From assembly GCA_963756185.1 (NCBI GenBank), contig CAVWMS010000002.1:744001-808000 (forward strand): a stretch of 64,000 bases of DNA. The letters run 5' to 3'. The number at the start of each line of letters is the position of its first letter. Within the stretch, counting starts at the first letter, position 1. The translations under genes and the position numbers were made by a program. Under the pieces are notes generated by a model. It was given only the letters and a program-made list of their open reading frames with translations. It was not told the origin of the DNA and searched no databases. Shown piece after piece: positions 36,465 to 44,113 of the stretch. This DNA is from DATAXI01 sp963756185. Its GTDB lineage: Bacteria; Verrucomicrobiota; Verrucomicrobiia; Chthoniobacterales; Chthoniobacteraceae.

Positions 36465-37964
36465 CTACTCCGCGCGGCTGATGGCCGGCAGGCCGTAGAT
36501 TCGCATGAGGTCGTCGGCATGCGCGCTGACCTGGCGGGCGTCGAGATAGATCACGGTCGGGTTTTCGTCGAACTCGATTTTGTGAAAGCCATTGATGGGA
36601 TGAGCGAGCGCCCTGGGCACGTCGGCGAAGCTCATGAGCGGGATGTCATTGATCTTCGTCACGATGAGCGTGTTGAGGTCCTCGTAACCGAGGGAGTCCT
36701 GGGTGGGAAGGACCTGGGAAAGAATGACGATGCGCTTGCGGTCGCCCTGGAAGAGGTCGGATTGATAGTGGTCGTAATAGACCATCTTCTCCGGCGCCTT
36801 CTTCTGCCAGTCGGAACCCCATTCCTCGAGATACTGGCGGGATAACTCCTGGAGCACGAGGCCGCCAAGCACATAGTAATTGGGAGCCTTGTCAATGACA
36901 TAGGGAGGAATGACATAGGAATCGGCGGGCTTGTGCTGCAAAGTCACACTTACATCGAGTTCCTTTCCGTCGCGCAGCAGCTTGAATGGGACCTTTGAGC
37001 CGGAGGTTTGAAGCGAGATCAGGTTGACGAGGGAAAGCTTGCCATGGCGCGGATCGGCGTAATTGCCGTCTTCATCGATATTTTGCCCCGCGACGCCAAG
37101 GAGGATGTCGCCCAGCTTGATCCCGGCTTGTTCCGCCGGGCTCTGGGGATCGACATGGGAGATATAGACGCCGCCGGTAACATTGGGCGGTATCTTCGCG
37201 TACTGGCGCAATTGCGGGTCGCGCCCCGAGTCAAAGAGCAAACCGGCCTTTGGAAAGCCGGCGTAATTTTTGGTGGCCGCGTCCTTGAGAAAATGATCGA
37301 TGACGCTCGACGGAATCACATCGGCATTCTGGCTGCGGGTATCGTACCTGAGGAGCAGACCGACCAACCTGCCGGCCTTGATGACCGGGAGGGTAAAGCT
37401 GCCGTCGCGATATTGAAGCGAGGTGGTCAGGCTGTAATCGAGCAGGCTGACATCCTCCTGGGGATAACGACCGACCGCGACGGAGGTAAGGAGCGCGTCG
37501 GTGGTGAGAAGGGCGCCGGTGCTCTCGAGTTGCCAGACGGAAAGATGATCGCCCACCGAAGCGTCGGTGAGCCGGAGCGGGGTGATTCCCTTCAAGAAGC
37601 CCGGATCGGAAGGTTTCAGGAGGGCGAGATCGGCCTCGTAATCGACGACATCGACGGTGGCCGGCACGTTGTCTCCGCTCTCTGCGCGCTCGAGTTCAAC
37701 GTAGTTGGCGTCCTCGACCAATTCCGCGGTGACGAGCACTTCACCATTGGGAAGGACGGCGCCGAGCCCCCTGCGGGAATAGGGAGCGTGCTTGGTCCAC
37801 GGGTGGAAGAAGTCCCACGGTTGATTGGTGGCATTGACGCGGACGACGGGAACCTGTTTGGCGGCGGAAGCGCCGGCGGGCGCCGCGTGGAGGGAGAAAG
37901 CGGGCAGAAGCGCGGCGAGCGCCGCAACGATCGGGCGAAAGCGGATGGCGCCGGCAAGTTTCAT
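36465..37964 (-). CDS. Deg-type pseudoprotease with PDZ domain
   Basis: About 499 aa from the Met at 37964 (MKLAGAIRFRPIVAALAALL, signal peptide). The chymotrypsin-like fold is recognisable beside the active paralog upstream. The catalytic His in TNAHVV is replaced (VTAELV, Glu81) and the Ser in GNSGGPV is replaced (GSFTLPV, Phe190); only the Asp region EADLALL remains. A PDZ domain follows (GVYISHVDPQSPAEQAGIKLGDILLGVAGQNI, about 265-360), then a second PDZ-like C-terminal part as in plant-type Deg proteins. It is probably a periplasmic partner or regulator of the active protease. The gap to that gene is about 30 bases. Confidence 0.8.
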   Translation of the reverse strand: MKLAGAIRFRPIVAALAALLPAFSLHAAPAGASAAKQVPVVRVNATNQPWDFFHPWTKHAPYSRRGLGAVLPNGEVLVTAELVEDANYVELERAESGDNVPATVDVVDYEADLALLKPSDPGFLKGITPLRLTDASVGDHLSVWQLESTGALLTTDALLTSVAVGRYPQEDVSLLDYSLTTSLQYRDGSFTLPVIKAGRLVGLLLRYDTRSQNADVIPSSVIDHFLKDAATKNYAGFPKAGLLFDSGRDPQLRQYAKIPPNVTGGVYISHVDPQSPAEQAGIKLGDILLGVAGQNIDEDGNYADPRHGKLSLVNLISLQTSGSKVPFKLLRDGKELDVSVTLQHKPADSYVIPPYVIDKAPNYYVLGGLVLQELSRQYLEEWGSDWQKKAPEKMVYYDHYQSDLFQGDRKRIVILSQVLPTQDSLGYEDLNTLIVTKINDIPLMSFADVPRALAHPINGFHKIEFDENPTVIYLDARQVSAHADDLMRIYGLPAISRAE

Positions 37965-37995
37965 GGGACTTATGGAAGGTTGGTAAGGCAAGGCG

Positions 37996-39513
37996 TCAGT
38001 CCCTGAGATTTTGTTCCTTCACCACGTCGTAGCGCTGGTCGATGCGCTCGCGCGCGGCTTCGGCGGCGGCGCGGTTGAGCACGATGGGGCGGCCGACGCC
38101 GATCAACTTGATGACGTATTGGTCGGCGGGTTTGCGAAAGCCGTTGGCGAGATCGTCGAGGGTCCTGACCTTCTCGCCGTTGATTTCATCGACGAGGCCG
38201 TTCTTGAATTCCTCGAGGTAAGTATTGATGGGATCCGGCAGGATGGCGCTCAGGACGATGATTTCGGGGTGGTCCTTGTAAATCTCGTCCTGGAGGAAGT
38301 AATCGTAGAAATAACGGACCTGGAGGTCGTCGATATCATAGGCCTCGAGGAAATTGCGGGACATGGGCTGGAAGAGAAGGCCGCCGTAGAGGACGTAGCG
38401 CGGGGCGGCGTCATAGGTGTTGGCCTGCATCAGGTAAGGCCAGGCTGCGTCGAGTTTCACGGTGACATCCATTTCCTTGTGATCGCGGATGATGTGAAGA
38501 GCGACGCTGTCGCCCTTGAATTTTCGCTCGACGACCTCCGCCATCTGGACGCGCGCGCCATCGAGAACGACGAAGCCATCGCTGGCGATGGAATGGCCGT
38601 CGATGGTCAGAAGGACGTCGCCCGGCTCGAGGACGCCATCCGAGCAGCCCTCGGCGGAGACGGTGCTGACCATGACGCCGCGGTCATCATCGGCGAGGCC
38701 AAGAGCGCGGCGCATGGCGGGATTTTGAAGCGGAAAAGTCGAGATCGAGAGGTCCATGTAGCCGTCGTAATGGCCGCTCGAGATATCCTTGAGGAAACGA
38801 TCGATCACGGGCACGGGGATCATGTAACCGACGTTTTGGGCGACATCGCCGCTGTAACCCTGGAAGGCGACGCCGACGACCTTGCCATGCTGGAGGACGG
38901 GACCGCCGGAGTTGCCGGGATTGATGGCGGCGCTGATCTGGATGGCGAGGTGGGCATCGACCAGGGAATGGGTGTAAGTCTGGAAATCGATGCGGGAAAC
39001 GATGCCCTGGGTGACCGACATGCGGTCGCCGCCGACCGGGTAGCCGTAGGCGGAGACGGTGGATTCGATTTCCGGGATGCCGCCGAGTTCGAGCGGGACG
39101 GTGTTGTCGAAGAAGCCGGGCTCGTTGACCTTGAGGACGGCGAGGTCGCAATCGTGGCCGATGAACTGGACCTTGGCGGTGTACTTGCGCGGGTCATCCT
39201 CCTTTTCGACGGTGACGAAGCGGGCGTTGCTGACGACGTGGGCGTTGGTGAGGATGCGGTGGCCGTCGATGATAAAGCCGGTGCCGACGCCCTCCTCGAT
39301 GGAGCCGGTGGCCCAGGGCTCGCGGTAATTGGGCTCCTGGGAGGTGGTGGTGATGCGGGCGAGGCTGCGATGGATGGGGGGGACGGGGATGGCGGGTGTG
39401 GTGGCAGCCGAAGGAGGGGTTGGAAGTACGTCCGCCAGAATGAGTTGCGCAGGCAGCAGAAGGGATAGGAGCAAGGCCCGCGGGAAGGAGAATCTCATCG
39501 GAGGCCGCACCAT
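37996..39513 (-). CDS. Deg/HtrA-type periplasmic serine protease with PDZ domains
   Basis: 505 aa (M at 39513, or 39498 as MRFSFPRALLLSLLLPAQLILA, a signal peptide). The trypsin-like triad is complete: His92 in TNAHVV, Asp123 in HDCDLAVLKV and Ser202 in NPGNSGGPV. A PDZ domain follows (GVMVSTVSAEGCSDGVLEPGDVLLTIDG), then a long C-terminal region (YGGLLFQPMSRNFLEAYDIDDL, VDEINGEKVRTLDDL) typical of the plant-like Deg subgroup rather than E. coli DegP. It degrades misfolded envelope proteins. The downstream gene is its catalytically dead paralog. Confidence 0.9.
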   Translation of the reverse strand: MVRPPMRFSFPRALLLSLLLPAQLILADVLPTPPSAATTPAIPVPPIHRSLARITTTSQEPNYREPWATGSIEEGVGTGFIIDGHRILTNAHVVSNARFVTVEKEDDPRKYTAKVQFIGHDCDLAVLKVNEPGFFDNTVPLELGGIPEIESTVSAYGYPVGGDRMSVTQGIVSRIDFQTYTHSLVDAHLAIQISAAINPGNSGGPVLQHGKVVGVAFQGYSGDVAQNVGYMIPVPVIDRFLKDISSGHYDGYMDLSISTFPLQNPAMRRALGLADDDRGVMVSTVSAEGCSDGVLEPGDVLLTIDGHSIASDGFVVLDGARVQMAEVVERKFKGDSVALHIIRDHKEMDVTVKLDAAWPYLMQANTYDAAPRYVLYGGLLFQPMSRNFLEAYDIDDLQVRYFYDYFLQDEIYKDHPEIIVLSAILPDPINTYLEEFKNGLVDEINGEKVRTLDDLANGFRKPADQYVIKLIGVGRPIVLNRAAAEAARERIDQRYDVVKEQNLRD

Positions 39514-39695
39514 AATGGGGAAATGGTGAATTCGAAACTGGAAATTTGGTCCACCGGTGGTGGAAAACTCGAAATTCGAAATTCGAAAAGTTTGGCGCGG
39601 CCTGCCGGTCAGACGTTGAAGCGGAATTGTGCGACGGCGCCGTCGTGGAGATGGAATGGGTGTTTTCGCAGGAGTGGAATGGCGGGGGGGTGAAA
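39514..39695. other. Gene-free spacer with GAAATTCG satellite and a ychF 3'-end remnant
   Basis: From 39570 to 39588 the 8-mer GAAATTCG is repeated. From about 39609 to 39656 the minus strand encodes LHDGAVAQFRFNV followed by a stop, nearly the same as the ychF ending VIHDGDVVEFRFNV. The first 18 bases of this block are identical to the ychF 3' end at 44115. No complete gene is present. Confidence 0.55.
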
Positions 39696-40454
39696 TTAGC
39701 TTGATTTGCCTTGATTAGCCTTGATTGGGCTTGATTCGGGAGGTGTGGCTGGGGGTGGATCGGGCTGATTTTGGAAGCGGGAATACCTGGGGATGTTGCA
39801 CTGGCGTTCGAGGTTGAGGATGAAATCGGCCATTTCCTCGGCATCCTTGCCACCGCCGTAAGCGTTCACGAGGACGGGGCGTCGAGTTTTTTGCCTGATG
39901 GGCTCCATGGCGTGATCGTAAGCCTCGGCGATCATTTTGCCTTTTTGCTCCCATTCGCGGTCGTCGCATTCGATCTTCCAGCGGACGGCATCCCTGTGGG
40001 CGCGGGCGGCCCTGGCGTCGCCCTTGCGGAGCTGGTGGAGCTGGCGCAGGGATTGGCGGAGGAGTTTCCAACGCTGTGCGGGATCGGAAGTTTCCTCGAG
40101 GAGCTTGTGGGTCTGGGCGGCGAATTCGGAAGCAAGGAGGCCGGCGAGGAGGTCGGGAATGTATTGGCGCCCGGCGGATTTTTCGAGGGCGGCGGCGTGG
40201 TCGATGAGACGCTGGAGGCGATGGGCGGTTTCCTGATGGCGCTGCCAGTCGAGGAAGCCGCCTTGTTTCCAATCGGAGAGGTTTTGCTCGCTGACGGGCC
40301 GGCCCTGGAATGAGTGCCCGAGGATTTTTCGAACGGCATCGAGGCCGTTGAGCCAAGCGAGGATGGAGGCGGCCAGTTCGCCGTCGTCGAGGCGCTGGTT
40401 GAGCTGGTCGCGGATGTTACGGGGAAGCCGAGCGATTTTACCGATGCGAGTCAT
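39696..40454 (-). CDS. Hypothetical protein with Mu-gp27/DUF3486-like N-terminus
   Basis: 252 aa, cytoplasmic and highly charged. The N-terminus (MTRIGKIARLPRNIRDQLNQRLDDGELAASILAWLNG, then PVSEQNLSDWKQGGFLDWQ) resembles small phage-related helix-turn-helix proteins of the Mu gp27/DUF3486 type. It matches, as I recall, a repeated family in Verrucomicrobia genomes. The middle is helical; the end is Pro-rich, and its last codons are made of a 10-bp tandem repeat. No phage gene lies nearby, so this is a stand-alone member of unknown function. Confidence 0.6.
   Translation of the reverse strand: MTRIGKIARLPRNIRDQLNQRLDDGELAASILAWLNGLDAVRKILGHSFQGRPVSEQNLSDWKQGGFLDWQRHQETAHRLQRLIDHAAALEKSAGRQYIPDLLAGLLASEFAAQTHKLLEETSDPAQRWKLLRQSLRQLHQLRKGDARAARAHRDAVRWKIECDDREWEQKGKMIAEAYDHAMEPIRQKTRRPVLVNAYGGGKDAEEMADFILNLERQCNIPRYSRFQNQPDPPPATPPESSPIKANQGKSS
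39700..39739. repeat. Four tandem 10-bp repeats (TTGATTnGCC type)
   Basis: Four units (TTGATTTGCC, TTGATTAGCC, TTGATTGGGC, TTGATTCGGG) lie head to tail and cover the stop region and last codons of the 39696 gene. Because 10 is not a multiple of 3, a gain or loss of one unit would change the C-terminus. Confidence 0.75.
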
Positions 40455-40695
40455 GGAAACAAGCCTTGCAGGAAAAATGTCGCCTCAGTTAGTGATTTTT
40501 TTTGGGGGGATTTTGGACGTGGTTGCCGGTGGTGGGCTGGAATGGGATTGGGGCGGGACTGATGGGCTGGGTCGCGTTGGCGAATTGCCGGCTGAGTTTG
40601 CGAGAATCACCCGGTGGGCGCACACAACTTCTGGATGACTGCAGGCCCCATCGCCGCTATTGCCGGGGAGCGCCACCGCAAGTAGAGTGTCCACA

Positions 40696-40938
40696 ATGAA
40701 GAATGCGGACACGGTTGCCATAGACGTGGAGCTTCCAGCTTCGATCCCGAAGGAGGAAGCGCGGCTGATGCTGGCGCTCAAGCTTTACGAGAAGGGCCGC
40801 CTGACGCTGGGTCAGGCGGCACATACGGCGGGCTATTCCAAACGCGCGTTTATCGACTTGCTTGGCCAGGAGGGAGTTCCGGTTCTCGATTCGGATCCCG
40901 GGGAGCTTGCGAGTGAAAGCGACTGGTCCATCGCATAG
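40696..40938 (+). CDS. UPF0175-family protein (putative antitoxin)
   Basis: 80 aa from MKNADTVAIDVELP. The body (PKEEARLMLALKLYEKGRLTLGQAAHTAGYSKRAFIDLLGQEGVPVLDSDPGELASE) carries the UPF0175 pattern: a short strand, a helical hairpin and LGQAAHTAGYSKRAFIDLL with GVPV. In other genomes such proteins often precede a PIN-type DUF3368 toxin; here no toxin gene follows, only a convergent unrelated ORF. It may be an orphan antitoxin or a regulator. Confidence 0.8.
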   Translation: MKNADTVAIDVELPASIPKEEARLMLALKLYEKGRLTLGQAAHTAGYSKRAFIDLLGQEGVPVLDSDPGELASESDWSIA

Positions 40939-40948
40939 CTAGGCGTTC

Positions 40949-41422
40949 TCATTTCGTTGTTTTCTTGGACAATGCCTGAGGAAACGAAAGACCTCCGCAC
41001 ACCAAGGCTAAGAAGGATGCAGCGGTGCACTCCGTGAAGGTGGTCTCGCACGATTTAAGCTCGGATAACGCGGCGACTCGGTAACCCTTGGCGCGCCAGT
41101 GTTTCGCGCGCGACTCGTCCTGCATCGAGCCCGTCCCGAAGCCTTCGGGGATCTCGACACGAGAGAGGACAACCGCGCCGAACAGCTTCGAGGCAGTATA
41201 GTAGAGCTTTGTGGATTCGGGGAAGTATGGCCGGATGTCGCGCTGCAGCCATGAAAGATGCTTCTCCGTGAACTTGGAGAGCTCGTGGATGTGGGCCAGC
41301 GTCTCGCGAGCGACGATGACAGCGTCGTAACCGTTATGCCAGCAATGGAGAGCCAGGTAGGCACCGAGGACGCGATGCTGACGGCGATAGAATTCATGGT
41401 ATGCTTCGTTGGGTGTCGCCAT
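40949..41422 (-). CDS. Hypothetical protein
   Basis: 157 aa, soluble, rich in His, Tyr, Trp and Cys (NEAYHEFYRRQHRVLGAYLALHCWHNGYDAVIV, LSWLQRDIRPYFPESTKLYYTASKLFGAVVLSRVE). I recognise no family. It ends 11 bases from the convergent UPF0175 gene and lies in a stretch of accessory genes. Coding use looks normal and the frame is closed and uninterrupted, so it is probably real; its function is unknown. Confidence 0.5.
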   Translation of the reverse strand: MATPNEAYHEFYRRQHRVLGAYLALHCWHNGYDAVIVARETLAHIHELSKFTEKHLSWLQRDIRPYFPESTKLYYTASKLFGAVVLSRVEIPEGFGTGSMQDESRAKHWRAKGYRVAALSELKSCETTFTECTAASFLALVCGGLSFPQALSKKTTK

Positions 41423-41828
41423 ATTCGTATGCTGAAGAATGGTTCCGGCTAGGAGGCCGGATTGAAAGATACCGTTTAGTAAGCCGTCTCGGTTTGCAAT
41501 GCATTTTGGCGAAATTTCATAAAGGTACCGGAACCGGGTCCGGTCTCTGTAAAACGGCCCTTTTCAGTCCTGGCTTTCTGGCCGTTTTGAGGCTCAGGTG
41601 ACAAAAAGGCATTGGACCCCCCTAGGCTCCGCCAGCGGCACGGAGTGGTTGCCAAAGGCGGACAGATTCGAACGCGGTTCGGCCCCCCTGGCCGCGTCCG
41701 GCGGGCTCGAGAAGACCAAGCGAGCGAAGCGAGCCCGTATCGCGGGTTTGAGCGAAGCGAAAAACAGTCCCCTTGGCTCCGCTTTCCGGGGAAGAGACGA
41801 TGAAATGAGTCTTGTTCCTGAGGCCTGA
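41423..41828. other. Gene-free accessory spacer
   Basis: About 400 bases between two hypothetical genes. An uninterrupted minus-strand frame (41476-41856) overlaps the next gene and has the composition of a chance ORF. The segment holds a near-direct repeat of GAGCGAAGCGA (about 41720 and 41751) and several short GC palindromes. I see no tRNA, terminator with T-tract or recognisable gene remnant. Confidence 0.5.
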
Positions 41829-42380
41829 CTAAAAGCCCATTCCTTTTAGGAGCCACGCCGTAGTGGACTTCGCCAATGGCTGCGCTGCGCCTTTGAAGCC
41901 CTGCATGCTTCCGAACGGCTTGAATCCTGCGATTCCATCGACAAAGTTGTTTACCGCTGTGGCGTAGTCGAGCACATCGACGATTGCCTCCCGGGCTTGT
42001 GGCTCAGAAATGCCCTTGCCATGGACAGTCTTGTCACGCACCTTCTCCGCCGTTTTGAGCAGTCCAATCGTAGTATCGGGAAGAGGCTTCCCAAAAACGA
42101 CTTCCATCAAACTTAAAAAGGACGTACGAGTGATGTGAAGGGATTGCAACTTTGAACCCGCGACGGTCGCCTCTGCCCGATGGAGCTTAACGACACCGCC
42201 ATAAAGAGCCCGGTTTTGGCCGGTTTCAACGCGAATAAACTGGTATGCGATGCTAACTTCCCAAGGAAGATGGAGATTCGGGTCAACAAGCTGCGGTAGA
42301 TTCGAGAAAAAATCGCGCACCTCTTTTGTGCAATCTTTGTAATGTTTGAGAACGGCTTTGTAATTCGGCACCGGCGGCAT
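41829..42380 (-). CDS. Hypothetical protein
   Basis: 183 aa, no signal peptide. The sequence (MPPVPNYKAVLKHYKDCTKEVRDFFSNLPQLVDPNLHLPWEVSIAYQF, then TTIGLLKTAEKVRDKTVHGKGISEPQAREAIVDVLDYATAVN) looks all-helical. The KVRDKTVHGKG segment with an R-x4-H-like pattern is reminiscent of HEPN RNase folds, but the match is weak. It lies immediately upstream of a HEPN/MNT pair in an accessory region. Function unproven. Confidence 0.5.
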   Translation of the reverse strand: MPPVPNYKAVLKHYKDCTKEVRDFFSNLPQLVDPNLHLPWEVSIAYQFIRVETGQNRALYGGVVKLHRAEATVAGSKLQSLHITRTSFLSLMEVVFGKPLPDTTIGLLKTAEKVRDKTVHGKGISEPQAREAIVDVLDYATAVNNFVDGIAGFKPFGSMQGFKGAAQPLAKSTTAWLLKGMGF

Positions 42381-42432
42381 CAGCCATTTTTACCCATAGG
42401 ATCGCCGCAGTCAAACCGCAGCATCCGTACGC

Positions 42433-42819
42433 TCAGATCGTCAATCCCAAGGCAGTCCGAGCTTCCCGCCTGACGGATTTGCAGTCGCGAAGGGCGGTCT
42501 TTGCGTCCTGTTTGTTTGCTTCGTTCCCGGGGTAGCGGAAATCGACGGCGAAGTCCGTTAGATTCTGGAGCGCCGGGCGGAGCGCGGCCCAGAGGGGTTC
42601 CACCCGAAGCAGGATGTCAAGAAGCGATTCCAAATCGTGCGTTCGCGGTATCCTCAGCCCGGCCTCCTCGATTCGTGCTTTCAGGTGTTTCTCGGCGGAT
42701 TGCTGGCAGTGGAAACAGACAGAATTGTGGAGTTGGAATTTGCGGCGCCGGGCCAAATCCACGGCGGCGAGGTAATCCTCTTCCGCCTTATTCACCCAAT
42801 CACGAGCGGCCTGCTTCAT
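42433..42819 (-). CDS. HEPN-domain protein of a HEPN/MNT toxin-antitoxin pair
   Basis: 128 aa. HEPN pattern: MKQAARDWVNKAEEDYLAAVDL, SVCFHCQQSAEKHLKARIEEAGLRIPRTHDLESLL and a DFRYPGN segment followed by KQDAKTALRDCKSV. HEPN members of such pairs are RNases or targets of nucleotidyl modification by the MNT partner. Its start lies 20 bases inside the end of the MNT gene, so the pair is coupled. Both frames are intact. Confidence 0.88.
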   Translation of the reverse strand: MKQAARDWVNKAEEDYLAAVDLARRRKFQLHNSVCFHCQQSAEKHLKARIEEAGLRIPRTHDLESLLDILLRVEPLWAALRPALQNLTDFAVDFRYPGNEANKQDAKTALRDCKSVRREARTALGLTI

Positions 42820-43123
42820 ACATCACGCGCCCGCGGCTTACGATTTCCTCCAGAAGCGAATCGCCTTCGCGCAACCGTTCGGCGATGTCGCGTGGATCCT
42901 TCACCAGAATGTCCACCGGGAATCCGGCCGGTATCTTACGGCGGATCGCAAGGGAGGGACGGCGTCCATGGCGCTTCCGATCGGGCATGATTACCAGGAC
43001 ATCAACGTCCGAATCGCGGTGCGGGCGGCCATAGGCATGTGAGCCAAATAGGATAATCTTCTCCGGCCGGAAAGCGCGTGCGATCGCATCGCAATACCGT
43101 TTGATTTGGCCGGTCGTTGTCAT
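42800..43123 (-). CDS. MNT-type minimal nucleotidyltransferase (HEPN partner)
   Basis: 107 aa from MTTTGQIKRYCDAIARAFRPEKIILFGSHAYGRPHRDSDVDVLV. GSHAYG with the following DSDVDVLV gives the GS-x10-DxD catalytic pattern of minimal nucleotidyltransferases; a third acidic position is probably in FPVDILV. In the MntA/HepT type systems this protein modifies HEPN to neutralise it. An in-frame Met 36 bases earlier is possible. It precedes and overlaps the HEPN gene by 20 bases, the usual gene order. Confidence 0.88.
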   Translation of the reverse strand: MTTTGQIKRYCDAIARAFRPEKIILFGSHAYGRPHRDSDVDVLVIMPDRKRHGRRPSLAIRRKIPAGFPVDILVKDPRDIAERLREGDSLLEEIVSRGRVMYEAGRS

Positions 43124-43282
43124 GTTCTCCACTGTGCGCTGCGCATTCGGCAGGTTCAACCAAAACTCATGAATTGTGGATCTGCAGGAAGCGAGAAGAC
43201 TGGAGCCGACGATGTCGAGGGAAAGGCTGATCAGGATTGGGGCGAGGCTGATGTGCGATGCCTGTAGCGGATCGGGCGGGGG

Positions 43283-43442
43283 TCATATGCGGACGACGGT
43301 GAGACCTTCTTTTTTGGCGGCGTGAGCCTGGCGGTCGTCGCTGGTGACGAATCCAGTGATTTTTAGGGTGAGCGCGGCGGCGATATGGAGGAGGTCGAGG
43401 GTGCGCGTGCCGAGGGTGCAGGAATGGGTTGTGGAGAGGCGA
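43283..43442 (-). pseudogene. C-terminal remnant of a PIN-domain (VapC-like) toxin
   Basis: The minus strand reads STTHSCTLGTRTLDLLHIAAALTLKITGFVTSDDRQAHAAKKEGLTVVRI followed by a stop at 43283. The GTRTLDLLHIAAAL and DDRQAHAAKKEGL segments are the usual C-terminal third of PIN-domain RNases that pair with Phd-type antitoxins. The first two thirds are missing in this orientation. It lies directly downstream of a Phd-like antitoxin gene with a frame break, so this is a decayed toxin-antitoxin locus. Confidence 0.6.
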
Positions 43443-43513
43443 AATGTTGTCGTGAACACCAGTTGCCTCGTCTCACTCTATTACCCTGAGCCCAGGACCA
43501 GGGTCGAGGTATC

Positions 43514-43760
43514 TCACGTCCGTTCGCCGCGTTCGGCGAGGGTGGTTTTGGAAAGAGGGGCGTCTTTTGGCCGTGGACCCCAGATGGCGGCGGCGCGCGC
43601 GGCAAAATCGGGCAGGGGCGCGGGAGGGGCGGAGGGAGAAGGGATGAGGCGGGCGATGACCCTGTTGCGGCGGGTGACGAGGACTTCCTCGCCATCTTCA
43701 ACCCAGGCGAGGATCTTTCGGAAGTGGTGCTGGAACGTCGCGGACCGGGATGATCTTCAT
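43514..43760 (-). pseudogene. Phd/YefM-type antitoxin with one frame break
   Basis: Reading from the Met at 43760: MKIIPVRDV, then after removing one extra base (near 43733) QHHFRKILAWVEDGEEVLVTRRNRVIARLIP, ending FAARAAAIWGPRPKDAPLSKTTLAERGERT with the stop at 43514. This is a full-length (about 81 aa) Phd/YefM antitoxin pattern. As sequenced it stops after 20 codons. Since its PIN partner downstream is also broken, true decay is as plausible as a sequence error. Confidence 0.6.
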
Positions 43761-44113
43761 GTAAAAGGTTTTGATGCACGTGAAGGTGGGGTCAAGGGAA
43801 AGAGGAGTGGGGAATGGAGGGGGGATGGGACTTATGGGAGTCATGGGACGAATGGGGCTTATGCGGTAGGTCGATGGCGGGAAGCAGAGGAATGGGGGCA
43901 TCGAAAGGCGCTTCGCTTTTCGATGCCGGCACGGCGGCTGGCTTGGGGCGGAGCGCGGGCTGATTATTTGCGGGGCCGGTTTGATGGGAAAATTCTGGGC
44001 CGCCGTGCCTGTTTTTTTGAAGGCGGGGTTTCACCCCGCGCCCGACTTAGGGGAAGTTTTCCCCTAAGAACCCCACTGACGTCGCTGACGCGACAAAATG
44101 GGGCGGAAGGGCG
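43761..44113. other. Gene-free spacer with simple repeats and structured repeat copy 1
   Basis: The first part (about 43826-43862) contains imperfect copies of CTTATGGGA-like units. The second part, from 43896, is the structured repeat described separately. No coding sequence is supported here. Confidence 0.6.
43896..44104 (+). repeat. Structured dispersed repeat, copy 1 (downstream of ychF)
   Basis: A chain of stem-loops: GGCATCGAAA/TTTCGATGCC-like, then GGCACGGCGGC pairing with GCCGCCGTGCC about 70 bases later and followed by TGTTTTTTT, then GGCGGGG/CCCCGCC-like, CTTAGGGGAA/TTCCCCTAAG and GTCGC/GCGAC. The same order appears in copy 2. It ends 10 bases from the ychF stop. The T-tract after the second stem would work as a plus-strand terminator, so the first half could be a small RNA. 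Confidence 0.65.

Noticed and set aside
38011..39468. 485-codon acidic plus-strand frame over the Deg protease
   Set aside because: Asp/Gly/Ala-rich shadow; the minus strand has a complete protease triad.
41590..41830. Possible tRNA or rRNA remnant in the spacer
   Set aside because: TTCGAA occurs, but no acceptor stem or anticodon arm can be built around it, and no rRNA-like stretch is seen.
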